From assembly GCA_033782935.1 (NCBI GenBank), contig JAWQEG010001559.1, positions 2,171,001 through 2,235,000 on the forward strand: a DNA stretch of 64,000 bases, written 5' to 3'. This document shows, piece by piece, positions 21,577 to 33,343 of this stretch (position 1 is the stretch's first letter; every line of letters starts with the position of its first letter). The DNA is from Petrolisthes cinctipes. Taxonomy: Eukaryota > Arthropoda > Malacostraca > Decapoda > Porcellanidae. Below the pieces are notes generated by a model. The model ran no database searches, had not been told where the DNA came from, and saw nothing but the letters and a program-made list of their open reading frames with translations. Made by a program: the position numbers and the translations under genes.

Positions 21577-24500
21577 CACTGTTCAAGGTCCTTCAGTGGA
21601 ATTGCCGTGGCTTGCGTGCTTCTTGGGAGGAACTGCGTGTTCTTCTCTCTAGCTTCTCTCCTGCATGTGTTTCTCTCCAAGAGACAATGCTTGGGGACTA
21701 CATTCCTGCCAGTCCTCCAGCATACTCTGCATTTTATTCCAATTCATTTGAAGGGCAGGGTCACCATGGTGGCTCTGCCATCCTAGTTCGTCGAAATATT
21801 CCATGCACAGGCCTAGAGCTTGACATTCCACTCCAGGCTGTTGCAGTTAAGGTTTTTATGGACCGCCTGTACACTGTGTGCAGTCTATACCTTCCTCCCA
21901 GTGTTACAGTTGAGAGTGGTGATCTCAACCGTCTTGTACGGGACCTTCCTTCTCCCTTTATTTTAATGGGTGATTTTAATGGTCATCATCCTCTGTGGGG
22001 TGACAGTTCGGTCAACCCCAGGGGTGTTTTATTGGCTTCTTTTATTGAGGATTAGGGGTTTTAAATACGGGAGATGTGACACATTTTAATAGCCCTACTG
22101 GGACTTTTACCTCCATTGACATTTCCCTTTGTTCACCCAGTGGTCTGTTGGATTTTACTTGGAGAGTGTTGCCTGATTTATATGGCAGTGACCATTTCCC
22201 TATACTTTTAGAAGGTAACAGGTATGAACCACAGTCTCGTCTTCCTAGGTGGAAATTAGAGAAGGCTGACTGGCAGATTTTTAGAGAGCTAACTTCTTTG
22301 GTCTCTTCTGTAGCAAATTTTGGTAGCTCTGACGAGGGTGTAACATATTTCACTGATATGCTCCACTCTGCTGCTCTCAACTCTATACCAAAAACGTCTG
22401 GCTAGTTTCGTAAAAGACGTCCTGTCCCTTGGTGGTCACCAGTCTGCACCACTGCTATGAGGGAGAAGCGCGCTGCTTTCTCTCGCCTTCGTCGCAATCG
22501 TGGGGACCCAACTCTTTTAGAGGACTTCCGTCGGGCAAGGGCTCGGGCTAGACGAGCTTTAAAAGAGGCACGACGTGCATCTTGTAAGGCCTATGTGTCT
22601 TCAATTAATACTAAAACTCCCCTCACCCAAGTGTTCAGGAGAGTCCGTAAGATAATGGGGAAGTTTTCTCCTAGTTCTCCACATGTAATTAAGGTCAATG
22701 GAATTAAGATCATGGATGGTTTGACAGTGGCCGATACCATGGCAGAGGCTTTTGCAAGAGTCTCCAGCCGTGACTCTCGACCTCTGGCTGTCAGGCATGA
22801 GTTAAGAGCCAAAGAGCTCACTGTCCTGGATTTCTCAGGGAATGAGAATGAAAGTTATAACCTTATATTTACCCTGAGAGACCTGCATTATGCTCTCTCT
22901 CTCTGCGGCGACACTTCTCCTGGGCCAGACAACATCCCATATGCAATATTGTGACACTTGGGTGAGGAGGCGATCTCATTTCTTTTAGCTTTATATAACA
23001 GAATCTGGCTCGAGGGTGTCTTTCCTTCTGGGTGGAGGATTGCTACCATCCTTCCTTTCCTCAAGGACTCTGGTGTTGCCCTCAATTATCAACCAATTGC
23101 CTTGACCTCCTGTCTCTGTAAACTATTTGAAAAGATGGTGAATGTCAGATTGGTATACTTCTTGGAACGGGATGATTTTCTGTCTCCGTCCCAGTCTGGC
23201 TTTCGTAAACACCGTTCCACTACAGATACTCTGGTCAGGTTGTAAGCTGCTGCATGTGAGGCCTTTGCACGACATCAACACCTTGTCTGTGTATTCTTTG
23301 ATTTAGAGAAAGCATATGACACTACATGGAAATATGGCATCTTGCAGCAACTCCATTTATATGGCCTGCGGGTTCGCCTTCCACGCTTTCGTAAGGAAAT
23401 TCGCAGTGGTCGTAGTTTTTCTGTGAGGGTTGGTACAACCCACTCAGCATCTGTTGCACAGGAGGAGGGCGTCCCCCAGGGAAGCGTCCTCAGTGTCACA
23501 TTGTTTGCAGTAGCAATTAATGCCATTGCCTCATCCCTTCCAGACAGTATAGCTAACTCGATGTACATTGACGACCTAGCAGTTTGGTTTGCTGCTTCCC
23601 GTATGTCAGTGGCAGAGCAGCGCATGCAGCTTGCCCTTGACAGGGTGTCACGTTGGACTGGTTCTCATGGGTTACTATTTTCTCCCTCCAAGACAGTTGC
23701 TATGCACTTCTGCCGCATCCGAGGCGTCCACCCAGATCCGGACTTATTCATGTATGGTCATCGGATACGTTGTGTCGAGGAGACTCGCTTTATGGGTCTC
23801 CTTTTTGACAAACGTTTGACTTGGGTTCCCCACTTACGTACACTTAAGGTCTCTTGCCTCAAGGCTCTTAACCTGTTGAGGGTCCTGGGCCATACGTCCT
23901 GGGGGACTGATCGGGCCACCCTCCTCTGCCTATACTATGTTCTCATTAGGTCAAAACTCGACTATGGGTGTGAGATGTACTCTTCTGCCACCGATGCTCG
24001 TCTCAGAGTTTTAGACCCTGTTCATCATGCTGGAGTACGTCTGGCGACCGGAGCCTTCAGGTCGTCCCCAATCCCCAGTCTCCTGGTGGACGCTAATGAG
24101 CCACCTCTTGATCTCCGTCGCCAGTTCTTGATGGTTCGTTGTTGGCATTGATTACATCGACTTCCCGACTCCCTTCCCTGCTTGGCGGTGTCATCTGATA
24201 TCATGTGTCAGTACTACCTTTTACATTCTCGTACACCATGGCCCTTTGGCTTCCGGGTCAGGAAGGCTATGGAGGAGATGGGCATTGATGACTTCCAGAT
24301 TTATCCTGTGAGGGTCCCCAGGGTGGCTCCATGGCTTCTTCCAGAAGTTTTCCCCTGCACCTGCTTTACAGACAAGAAGGAATCTCTCCCTCCTCCAGTG
24401 GCTCATTCCCTCTTTTTAGAACATGCCTTCACTCACAGGGAGTCCCTCCCTGTGTACACTTATGGGTCAAAGTCTGATGCTGAAGTTGGCTTTGGAGTTG

Positions 24501-25176
24501 TCTTTCCTGACTTTTGCCATGGCGGCAGGCTCCCTTCTGTCATGTCCATTTTTACTGCTGAGCTCTCGGCCATTTTATATGCCCTCCAAGTGATTTTTAC
24601 TCTCCCTCAGCCTTCGTTTACTATTTTTAGCGATTCCTGTAGTGCCTTGTAGGCCATGTGGATGTTGATGTTAATGAGCGGGCTGACGCCCTGGCAACGG
24701 CTTCGGCCTCCATTTCTGGGCCTCCTGCCAGGCGTTATCCTGTTCCTGCAGTGGACCTTCGACCCTACATAGATGCTACCGTTCGTTCCTGTTGGCAGGA
24801 AAGATGGGACGCCGTCGGGGCTAACAAGCTCCGCAACATCCGCCAGCGACTTGGTTTGTGGAGCTACAGTGGCCTGTCCTGCCGGTGGGAGACGGCTCTT
24901 GTCCGTCTGCGCATTGGCCACACATTATTGACTCATGGCTTTTTAATGGAGAGGGCTCACCCTCTCTACTGTGATGATTGTCTGGTCCCTTTGACAGTAC
25001 AGCATCTTATTGTCAAGTGTCCCAGCCTTGGGGACCTTCGTCGTAGGCACCCCTCCGAGTACCGGGTTGGTGACGGTTCTTACAGTCTCTCCCAGGTGCT
25101 CGGGGAGGAGGCTTGTAGTGTGGGAAGGAACACCCTCTCCTATGTGGAGGAGGCTTGCCTTCTTCACAAAATATGA
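21577..25176 (+). pseudogene. C1 ORF2: endonuclease, RT, RNase H, C-terminal Zn motif
   Basis: ORF2 follows ORF1 with essentially no gap. The endonuclease starts VLQWNCRGLR and has MGDFNGHHPLWG and GSDHFPI. The RT has SPGPDNIPY, LTSCLCKLFEKM, QSGFRKHRSTTD, FFDLEKAYDTTW, EEGVPQGSVLS and the catalytic YIDD. An RNase H domain follows, but the first motif reads YTYGSK where Asp is normally catalytic. A deletion lies between SDSCSAL and VNERADALA. The C-terminus has the RIGHT/H...C.DC...HLIVKCP motif typical of I/Jockey-type ORF2. Lesions: frameshifts near 22,055 and 24,652; stops at 22,403, 22,952, 23,243 and 24,149. Confidence 0.85.
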
Positions 25177-25340
25177 TTATATGATATTTATGGTTTTTAG
25201 ATTTTTTTTTTTTTTTTTTTTATGTCGACGGGTTCTTTTAGTAATCATGTGCTTTTTAGTTTGTGTGTCTTTTAATCATGGTGCCTATCCCTTTCGGGTA
25301 TTCATGTTTTATTAATTATGTAGATGACAATTTTTTGTTG

Positions 25341-25371
25341 GGCGGTATATGACCTTAGCTGTTGCGCCGCC
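25341..25371 (+). promoter_or_regulatory. 3' UTR hairpin of LINE C
   Basis: GGCGG (25,341-25,345) pairs with CCGCC (25,367-25,371) around a loop containing TATATGACC and GCTGTTGCG. The same loop with a different stem pair (GGCGC/GCGCC) occurs in the D tails at 35,516 and 56,695. It is probably the 3' structure recognised by the element's RT. Confidence 0.6.
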
Positions 25372-25409
25372 AGATGCTTAGTTGCATAAAAAATCAATCA
25401 ATGAATCAA

Positions 25410-26356
25410 ATCACACTCCCACCGCCTATGCCCAATAACTTGTCAATGCCTGGTCAGAACAATCTACCCCAGCCAGTCTACCCATCCACATACAAGATGC
25501 ACTGGCTTCCCATGCTGCAGTCCATCAGCTACGTTTAATATCTACTCTGTTACAAGATGATGATGATGATGCAGAGGAGATAACTGAGGAGAGGTGCGCC
25601 GTGCTCTCTCTCGGGGTAGAGCCTCTTCCTCTGGTGATGATGGTATTACTTATGCTGTGCTGCGAATACTTCAACTAGTTCCCGGAAACTTCTACTTCGA
25701 CTGTACAATCTTTGTCTTCGTGACTGTTGTGTACCACGAGCCTGGACCTGCAGCACAATAATACCCATCCCTAAGCCTGGCACTGCAAAGATCAGGCCTA
25801 TTTCCCCTACTTCCTGAATTTGTAAGGTTATGGAGAGAATCTTAGTCAATCGTCTCATGTACCGTCTGCAGGGTCACCTTTCTCCATGGCTGTTTGGTTT
25901 CCTTCCCCAGCGGAGCACACACCACTGCCTAGTCGACCTGTACTCTCGCTTCTCCAGGAACAGTGTGGTGGCCTTCATTGACCTTTGAAGTGCCGTCGAT
26001 GTTGCTAATAGAGAAGTCATTTTGGATCAACTGGTTGACTTTGGGATAAAGGGTGGATTCGGGGCTACCTTAGTGATGTGTTCAGTCCTTTGCACAGTTT
26101 TCATCTTGTTACGACTCAAGGGGGTGTTCTCAGCCCGTTGATATTTAATATTCTGATGCATCGGTTGCTCACTTCTCTCCCTGGAACTGGAACTACAATT
26201 ATGTGTTATGCTGATGATATCTGTTTCATTTTACCTAGCCAAGGAATCTCCAGCGGTTTCTTGACTTATTCTCTGTGGCCTCCTCTCACTGTGGCATTAT
26301 TATCACCTTAGATAAGAGCAGCATATTCACCTCCCGCCTTCCTCTAGCTCGGCCAG
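25410..26356 (+). pseudogene. B1 ORF2, reverse transcriptase domain
   Basis: Collinear with B3 41,950-41,090. It encodes SGDDGITYAVLRI, the fingers, FGFLPQRSTHHC, a mutated FIDLRSAFD (stop at about 25,987), a QGGVLSP stretch and the catalytic YADD (about 26,205). Several small deletions and stops show it is inactive. It is broken at GCCAG (26,352-26,356) by the solo LTR and resumes at 27,414. Confidence 0.8.
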
Positions 26357-27413
26357 TGTAACCGCCTCTCCAGCTGTTAGGTGGATTGAATCCCTTTACG
26401 CAAAGCACAACCTTTATTAGCCAGTCAAACCTATTGATTGACAAGGTAAACAATATAACTAACGTATAATACTTTGACATACTAGTCTGGTATTCACTGA
26501 ATCGCTGTGTTTATTATGTATATGAATTTACATACCCAAATACAAGTTACATTAATAAACCTTAATATACCTCACAGTGCTCCTGAACATATATCCTTCA
26601 ATACATCCTTCCTCAACATATGTTTTATATGTTTGTTAAGTGAATGTTAATATATTACTTAAAAATCAACTAAATTACTTCAGAAACTCACGTATCTGGG
26701 TTGTTATCAAAGTCGGGATTTTCCTTTGTCCTGTGTGTCGTCTGGCGGGTACTTTCGCCGATCGTCGCACTCTACCTAGTGCCGCACTCGACTTGAGTGC
26801 CAACTGATGTCTGAAGTGCACTAGTGTCGCACTCTCCTTGAGTGCAAACTGATGCCTGAAGTGCACTAGTGCCGCACTCTCCTTGAGTGCCAACTGATGA
26901 ATGAATCCCACTGTTCACTTTGAGGGCTTACTACTCTATTTTAATGCCGTCTATATCTTGTATCCAACTGTTCACTCTGAGGAGCACCTCCCGCTCACCA
27001 CACACTGCTTGCCTGTCGTGAATTTCCTGTAACCTAAAAATTGTCCAACGTATCTCACTCTCTCCACACTCGACTAGAGTGTTGTCTGTTTCTCTTGGTG
27101 TTACTTAGCTCACTGTCCATCTCCCGTCTCTTGATCTCCTTCCTCTCACTTCTCCCCAACTCTGTCCTCTGCACCACTCTCTCCCATTTGCTTCTAGTCA
27201 GCACACACACACACACACACACGGACACTACTCAGCGTCAGCAACAAACATCCACCCACACTAGGGGTGGTCATTCTCGTTCCTTATTGCTCCTCGTTGC
27301 TTCTTCTCTCTTCTTTTATTTTTTATTACAACTAGCAGTATTAATAGTCCAGCAAATTATTAATTATCAACAATTGTAATGATACAGCATCGCCCAATAT
27401 TCGGGCGATTACA
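26357..27413. mobile_element. Solo LTR, 1057 bp, 5-bp target duplication
   Basis: The segment begins TGTAACCGCC and ends GGGCGATTACA, so both orientations start TGTAA. It is flanked by GCCAG at 26,352-26,356 and 27,414-27,418. The paralogue B3 has the empty site CGGCCAGTGTTCACC. The interior has a triplicated 45-bp repeat, an (AC)n tract at about 27,203-27,221 and no coding domain. A solo LTR left by LTR-LTR recombination is the best reading; orientation is undecided. Confidence 0.75.
26777..26905 (+). repeat. 45-bp minisatellite, three units
   Basis: Three tandem copies of ACTAGTG-CGCACTC-CTTGAGTGC-AACTGATG-CTGAAGTGC, lying inside the solo LTR. They give a spurious 15-residue peptide repeat on the minus strand. 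Confidence 0.8.
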
Positions 27414-27740
27414 GCCAGTATTCACTATTGAAGAGACTGTCATTCCCATGTGTTCCTAGTACCGCTACCTGGGTGCACCAGTCAATATTTGGCCGGTTGT
27501 CCCTGCCAGACCTCAAGACCATCCCTTTGTCCAGGACTTGTTGTGTCAACTTCAGCGCCGACTTACACCACTTCAATGGCTCACTAACAACTCCTCGGGC
27601 AACTCCATCCCAGTAGCCAGGACCATCCATATTGCTTTTATCCGTTCAGTTGTTGATTACCTTTCCCCTGCTTTGATTCAATTTCCTAGGGCTACTCTGG
27701 AAACTTTAGAAAATTTTCAAAATAGAGCAATGAGAATAAT
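27414..27740 (+). pseudogene. B1 ORF2, post-RT thumb region
   Basis: Continues the RT C-terminal part (CVPSTATWVHQSIFGRL, then IAFIRSVVDYLSPALIQF). The second half is nearly identical to 63,653-63,785. It breaks at 27,740 in AGAATAATT, where repeat E begins. Confidence 0.75.
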
Positions 27741-28103
27741 TAGGATTATAAAAATTAGGATTTTATAAATTTCCGTAAACTTAGACCTGATCCAAGAGGT
27801 CAAGTATAGGTGATTCTAGGAAATTAGTTATACAGGTGCATGTAGCTCAGGAAGACGTGTTGAACGGTACCAATATGGACGCCGTACGATCAAAAGTGAC
27901 TGAGTAAAATAGTTTTTTTTGGAATTCCCTGTGTTGAGTCTAAGGGAAGTTTGACCCCCCATAGTTCACCCATGGTCGGGACTCGGTGTGCGAACATGTT
28001 TGGTGCATTGCTATCGATGTGCAAAATTTCAGCGAAAACGACTGTTGGGAACTGGTACTTTATCTCCTCCCCCCTCCCCACGCTACAATTCTATATATAT
28101 AGA
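27741..28103 (+). repeat. Repeat E, compact copy (empty site for LINE A)
   Basis: AAATTAGGATTTTATAAATT through GTTATACAGGTGCATGTAGC to CTACAATTCTATATATATAG. It joins sequence that is split at 8225/12,600 by LINE A, so it is a natural empty site. It is inserted in B1 between the RT thumb and RNase H, with some B sequence lost. Confidence 0.8.
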
Positions 28104-28540
28104 TGGTTGCAGACGTCCCCCCAGGGCCCCCTCCGTGGATGCTACCAACACCTGATGTGAGCTTCACACCTACTTCAAAGTCGAAACTGCCTTCTATACA
28201 GCAGCGGTTGGCTCTGGAACACATAGAAACAGTGACGTCCTCCATCACAGATCCATACTGCCTCTACACTGATGGCTCATTGCAAGTGGATTGTGCAGCA
28301 TTTTGTGCCGTTTTTTTACCTGACGAAGAGTCACCTCCAGGGGGCTGGGTTGGCTGTCGTCTCTGTAACCACTCTAGCTCAACATTGTGTGAATTGTATG
28401 CCATTCTGGATGCTGTTAGTCTTGTTTGACAACGTGGAGTGAATGCTGCCACTTTTTGTGACTCCAAACCAGATCTTCAGTCCCTTTCCAGTGTTCAGCC
28501 TTCACACTCTATTGTTCATGGTAATGGCTTGAGTCCACAG
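28104..28540 (+). pseudogene. B1 RNase H domain
   Basis: Encodes YCLYTDGSLQ (first catalytic Asp), then STLCELYAILDAV (Glu) and, after an in-frame stop at about 28,428, VNAATFCDSKPDLQSL (second Asp). This is the standard RNase H I motif order of LINEs with a C-terminal RNase H. The histidine-containing end is cut at about 28,540. From 28,541 to 28,745 I see only AT-rich sequence. Confidence 0.75.
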
Positions 28541-28747
28541 GGGCGCCAAACCATTTAAAGTAGCTTTAAATAGTAAAAATACTCTCATATTATATAATCA
28601 TTCCTTCCACTACATACTTAGTAATGTAAGATATTGTAAGCAAATCTAATTTGGTTACTCGGTAGCAGGCAAGTTTTTAATTTTCTGATTAATTACTTTG
28701 TGTTATTGGTTACCAAAGGATAATGTTCAGTAGTGGAGGGTGTTAAC

Positions 28748-30692
28748 TATTCAAGATTCTCTCCATAACCTTACAAAAACACGAAATAAGGGATATAAGC
28801 TTGAACTTCGCAGTGCCGGTCTTATGGATGGGTATTGTTGTGCTGCTGGTCCAGGCTCGTGGTACACAACCGTCACGAAGACAAAGATTGTACAGTCGAA
28901 GTAGAGGGTTCCCAGAAACTTGTTTAAGTAAGCGCAGCACAGCATAAGTAATACCATCATCACCAGGGGAAGAAACTCTATCCTGAGAAAGAGCACGGCG
29001 CAACTCCTCCCCAGTTATCTGCTCTGCATCATTGTCATCATCTTGCAACAGAGCAGACATTAGACGTAGCCAATGGACAGCAGCACGGGAAGCGAAAGCA
29101 TCTTGTATGTGGATGGGTAGACTGGCTGAGGTAGATTGTTCTGAGCAGGCATTGACAAGTGGTTGGGCGTGATGACGAGCAGTAGCCAAAGTCTTTTTAA
29201 CACCCCGATGGATGAGGTGCCACATAGTAGCTACACTCGTTTGCTGGTTGATTACAAAATTGGAGTACTCCATCCCCTGGTAGAACTTCAAATAGCTGAA
29301 AGGTTATGCCAGGATCAGAGGAGGTACGGAGAAGGGGATGTGGCACATAACCTGATAAGGGAGGAGCTTGCCCAGCAGCGTGCGGCTGTCCTGGAAATGC
29401 TTCCTGGAGAAAAATAACACTGAGATGATGACGGAAAACGTAGGCCTTGAGTTGAGTGAGCTCAGCATGACTGGTGATACCACATACGATCCAGGAGATG
29501 ACATCCAGCTAGCAATCACTAGCGAATTCTGTGTTTGGAGGTAGAAGTCCGGGGAGTGGGGGCAGATGAGCGACCTGGAGCAGAAGATGGACCAGGAGAA
29601 GGGACGAACTATGAAAGCTTTTCAAGGCGAGATGCAACAGTATCCATCCTTTCGGTAAGTGACAGTTGAGATAATGGCCTTCTGAGCCTCAACCAAGGTG
29701 GAGAGTTTGGAGTCTTTATCAGCCAGAGGGCAACCAGCCCATCAATCCTGGCTTCAAGGGCAGAAAAGCGGTTTTCGAGGGTCGTACATCATACCATGAA
29801 AGAAGCGACAGATTTGCGGAGGGCCAGGTCAGGAAGCGAGGCAAGGCTGGTGGGAGGAGCAGACTGGGAAGAAGATGGTGGAGATGGGGGAGGCAGCGCA
29901 ATAGGAGAGGCTCGAGCCTGGACCTGACGTTGAGCATATTCATGCCACACTTCCATCAGACGTATCCTCAGGAGATGAAGGCTCAGAGGTAGAGACAGCA
30001 GGACGTGATGGTTCACCCCTGACAGGACACATCCTGGAATCATGGTTGGCGGCACCCCAGGCACACTTCGGTGAGGTAGAACAGTACCGGGAGATATGCC
30101 CAACTCCCCAGCACCTGTAGCACCAAGGCTTGTCATTATGAAGTTTTCGCACCTCACACGGTGGAAGACATGGGAGGAAATCAAAGGAAATCTCAATTGG
30201 AGGTTGATCGGCAAGACTCCAAACAACAACAATACAGCTAATGGACAACCAACGCAGCTTTGTGTCTGTAGATGGGTTCCCAGAGAAAGAGAGCTTGACA
30301 TATGCATCTCTCTGGGCAAAAGCAGGAAGGTTAGATGACGGCAAGGAGTGGGTATATAAGGAACAAACATCAGGGTGAGGTAGAGAAGGTACGTCGTACA
30401 CAGCTGAAGCACCCTTCGCAGTCTTGGCAGCTCAATGGAAACAGTCCACACCATCGGAATCTTGTGAGGAGTCTGACGAGGCATCAATGGGTCGCTTGGT
30501 AGAGGTTGAGGAGGTGGACGGTTGCAACCTGAGAGGTGGAGTGACCGAGAAGTAGTGGGGAGGGTTGTGCTAAGGCAGCTCAGGCCAGTGATCCTCAACT
30601 GGAGTTGGTCTCCAAGCAGGAATCCGTGCTCTCCATCAGGCCCGGCAATGCCTAGATGGGAAACAAACAACTGAACACTCAATCAGCCAGGG

Positions 30693-30723
<31 letters not shown>

Positions 30724-30990
30724 CAGAGAATCACAACAAAACAATACACAGAACCACAACAGACAAATAACACCATCAACAGTACAGAAACAACTGCACA
30801 CAAACATGAATGCACAAACAACACAAACAAGAACACAAAATCAACACAAATAACAATGCAGGCAGAGCGCAAGGAGAACATCCACACTCCACCAATGTTG
30901 AAACGAGACTGTTCGATATTCAAAAATCTGTGTGGCTCAACACTGACAACGGTAAGTGGTAAACGCGGAAGTGGAGCCAACTTTACCCCA
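28748..30990 (-). mobile_element. I-like LINE, rearranged copy B2
   Basis: The minus strand carries the 5' leader (30,985-30,650, GT-rich), then ORF1 fragments in several frames. These include the CCHC knuckle CYRCWGVGHISRYC near 30,110 and a coiled-coil-like part to 29,600. A short endonuclease start (29,540-29,300) follows, and it jumps directly into the linker and early RT (29,290-28,748, SPGDDGITYAVLRLL). Most of the endonuclease and all later RT are missing. It is thus internally deleted and 3'-truncated, and inactive. Confidence 0.8.
30694..30724. repeat. (AC)n microsatellite in B2 leader
   Basis: About 30 bp of CA with one interruption. It is a length variant of the GT-rich 5' leader of LINE B, which reads TG-rich in the element's sense. 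Confidence 0.9.
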
Positions 30991-31458
30991 GGGACACCTG
31001 GGGTGGTACTTATAGAATGTCATAAATTTTAGTCATAACTCTAGTCATAGCTATGAAAGATTCAAAAACTTCTGTCATAAGCAATATGATTCTGTCATAA
31101 GCACTATGATTCTTACATAGTTATGACAAACTTAGTTATGACCGAGTTAGCAAACTGTTACAAGTGTCGGAATTCTGCATGTCATCTTTTTATTAAATGA
31201 TAAGGAAACATCTCAAAAAGATGAAAATATATAATATAAATATACTTCTATTACAGTTATGTACAAATTTAATTAGACCTCTTTTAAATAAAGAAATATG
31301 TTGCCCAAAATATCGGCCGCTAGAGGGCACTAGGTGGAATGTAAACAATAACAAACACTCGAGCGCTGTCTTTAAAACAGCCAACCACTACCATTACCAA
31401 TACCACTAATACACTATTACCACCACTACCATATCACACACATACATACATACCTTGT

Positions 31459-31544
31459 GTCTACCTTTCCACTACTACCATTACCACAACTACCACCACC
31501 ACTACTACTACTACCACCACCACCTACTACCACCACTACCACCT

Positions 31545-31578
<34 letters not shown>

Positions 31579-31685
31579 CACCATCACTACTACTACTACC
31601 ACCTCTACTACTACTACCACCTCTACTACTACTACCACCTCTACTACTACTACCACCTCTACTACTACTACCACCACTACCACCT

Positions 31686-31740
<55 letters not shown>

Positions 31741-32466
31741 CACCACCACCACTACTACTACCACCACCACCACCACCACCACTACTACTACCACCACCAC
31801 TACTACTACCACCACCACTACTACTACAACCACCACCACTACTACTACTACCACCTCTACTACTACTACCTCTACTACTACTACCACCTCTACTACTACT
31901 ACTACCACCACCACCTACTACCACCTCTACTACTACTACTACCACCTCTACTACTACCACTACCTCCTCTACTACTACTACCACCACCTACTACCACCAC
32001 TACCACCACCTACTACCACCTCTACTACCACCACCTACTACCACCACTACCACCTCTACTACTACTACTACTACCACCACTACCACCTCTACTACTACCA
32101 CCACTACCACCTCTACTACCACCACCTACTACCACCACTACTACCTCTACTACTACCACTACCACCTCTACTACTACTACTACCATCACCTACTACCACC
32201 ACTACCACCTCTACTACTACTACCACCACTACCACCTCTACTACTACCACCACTACCACCTCTACTACCACCACCTACTACCACCACTACTACCTCTACT
32301 ACTACCACTACCACCTCTACTACTACTACTACCATCACCTACTATTACCACTACCACCTCTACTACTACTACTACCACCACTACTACCACAACCTACTAC
32401 CACCACCTACTACCACCACTACTACCACCTACTACCACCACTACTACCACCTACTACCACCACTAC
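31459..32466 (+). repeat. About 1 kb of (TAC/CAC) triplet repeat
   Basis: An interrupted array of CTA and CCA triplets with higher-order blocks (CCACCTCTACTACTACTAC recurring). It is open in most frames, giving very long Thr, Pro/Leu or Val/Gly/Ser ORFs that are not genes. Confidence 0.97.
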
Positions 32467-32482
32467 CAGCATGGACACTACT

Positions 32483-33083
32483 CTCACATTGCCCTCTCAC
32501 ACTGCCCTCACACTACTCTCACATTGCCCTCTCACACTACTCTCACATTGACCTCTCACACTACTCTCACATTGACCTCTCACACTACTCTCACATTGCC
32601 CTCTCACACTACTCTCACATTGACCTCTCACACTACTCTCACATTGCCCTCTCACACTACTCTCACACTACTCTCACACTACTCTCACATTGCCCTCTCA
32701 CACTACTCTCACATTGCCCTCTCACACTACTCTCACATTGACCTCTCACACTGCCCTCACACTACTCTCACATTGCCCTCTCACACTACTCTCACATTGA
32801 CCTCTCACACTACTCTCACATTGACCTCTCACACTACTCTCACATTGCCCTCTCACACTACTCTCACATTGACCTCTCACACTACTCTCACATTGCCCTC
32901 TCACACTACTCTCACACTACTCTCACATTGCCCTCTCACACTACTCTCACATTGCCCTCTCACACTACTCTCACATTGACCTCTCACACTAATCTCACAC
33001 TACTCTCACATTGACCTCTCACACTACTCTCATATTGCCCTCTCACACTACTCTCACATTGCCCTCTCACACTACTCTCACAC
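32483..33083 (+). repeat. 24-bp minisatellite
   Basis: Repeats of CTCTCACACTACTCTCACATTG(C/A)C, with occasional 11-bp half-unit gains (CACTACTCTCA). The same unit is at 48,675-48,722 with only a few copies, showing length change between copies of F. Confidence 0.95.
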
Positions 33084-33343
33084 TGCCCTCCCTAGGCTGA
33101 CACACACTAAGTGGTTGTTATTTATCGGCTATGACGACTATGACCGATTCATAAGTCCTTATGACACCTCTTGACCAGTCATAGCGTGAGACCAACTTAT
33201 GAAAGATTCATAGCGTTTATGACAGATTCATAGTGCTTATGACAGATTCAAATCTCTTATGAATTATTTATGAAAAATATCCGCCATTTTGGAAGCTTAT
33301 GACATTTTCATAGCGCTATGACATTCTATAAGTACCACCCCAG

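Larger units (their letters stand above)
19267..25409 (+). mobile_element. I-like LINE C, full-length copy C1, inserted in B1
   Basis: The element is flanked by ATCACA (19,261-19,266 and 25,410-25,415), and B-family sequence reads straight through when it is removed (compare 42,070-42,090). It has a GC-rich 5' UTR, which recurs on the minus strand at 58,639-59,270. Two ORFs follow, then a T-run, a 3' hairpin and a tail of repeated AATC. It is 6.14 kb long. ORF lesions are more numerous than in LINE A, so it is older or mutated faster. Confidence 0.85.
14311..28540 (+). mobile_element. I-like LINE, copy B1, opened by five insertions
   Basis: Comparison with the minus-strand copy B3 (44,930-40,958) shows that the segments 14,311-16,590, 16,971-17,119, 18,985-19,266, 25,410-26,356, 27,414-27,740 and about 28,104-28,540 are consecutive parts of one LINE of about 4.4 kb. 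The intervening blocks are an LTR-like insert, a TIR element, LINE C1, a solo LTR and repeat E. The order of domains is gag-like ORF1 with a CCHC knuckle, APE endonuclease, RT, then RNase H, which fits the I/Jockey-related RNase H-bearing LINEs. The 5' UTR is GT-rich and begins near CAGTCTCACC, shared with B3. Confidence 0.85.
30998..33343. mobile_element. TIR element F filled with satellite DNA
   Basis: Left end CTGGGGTGGTACTTATAGAA and the reverse complement of the right end CTGGGGTGGTACTTATAGAA match and continue TGTCATA. Both subterminal regions are packed with short direct and inverted copies of GTCATA/TATGAC. The middle is a 1-kb triplet repeat plus a 24-bp satellite. The second copy at 48,675-48,980 has the same right end and satellite. 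No transposase ORF and no convincing target duplication; superfamily unknown. Confidence 0.75.

Noticed and set aside
31426..32979. Very long ORFs (up to 428 aa, Thr-, Pro/Leu-, His/Tyr- or Val-rich)
   Set aside because: They are translations of the CTA/CCA triplet array and the 24-bp satellite; all frames are open because the repeats lack stop codons.
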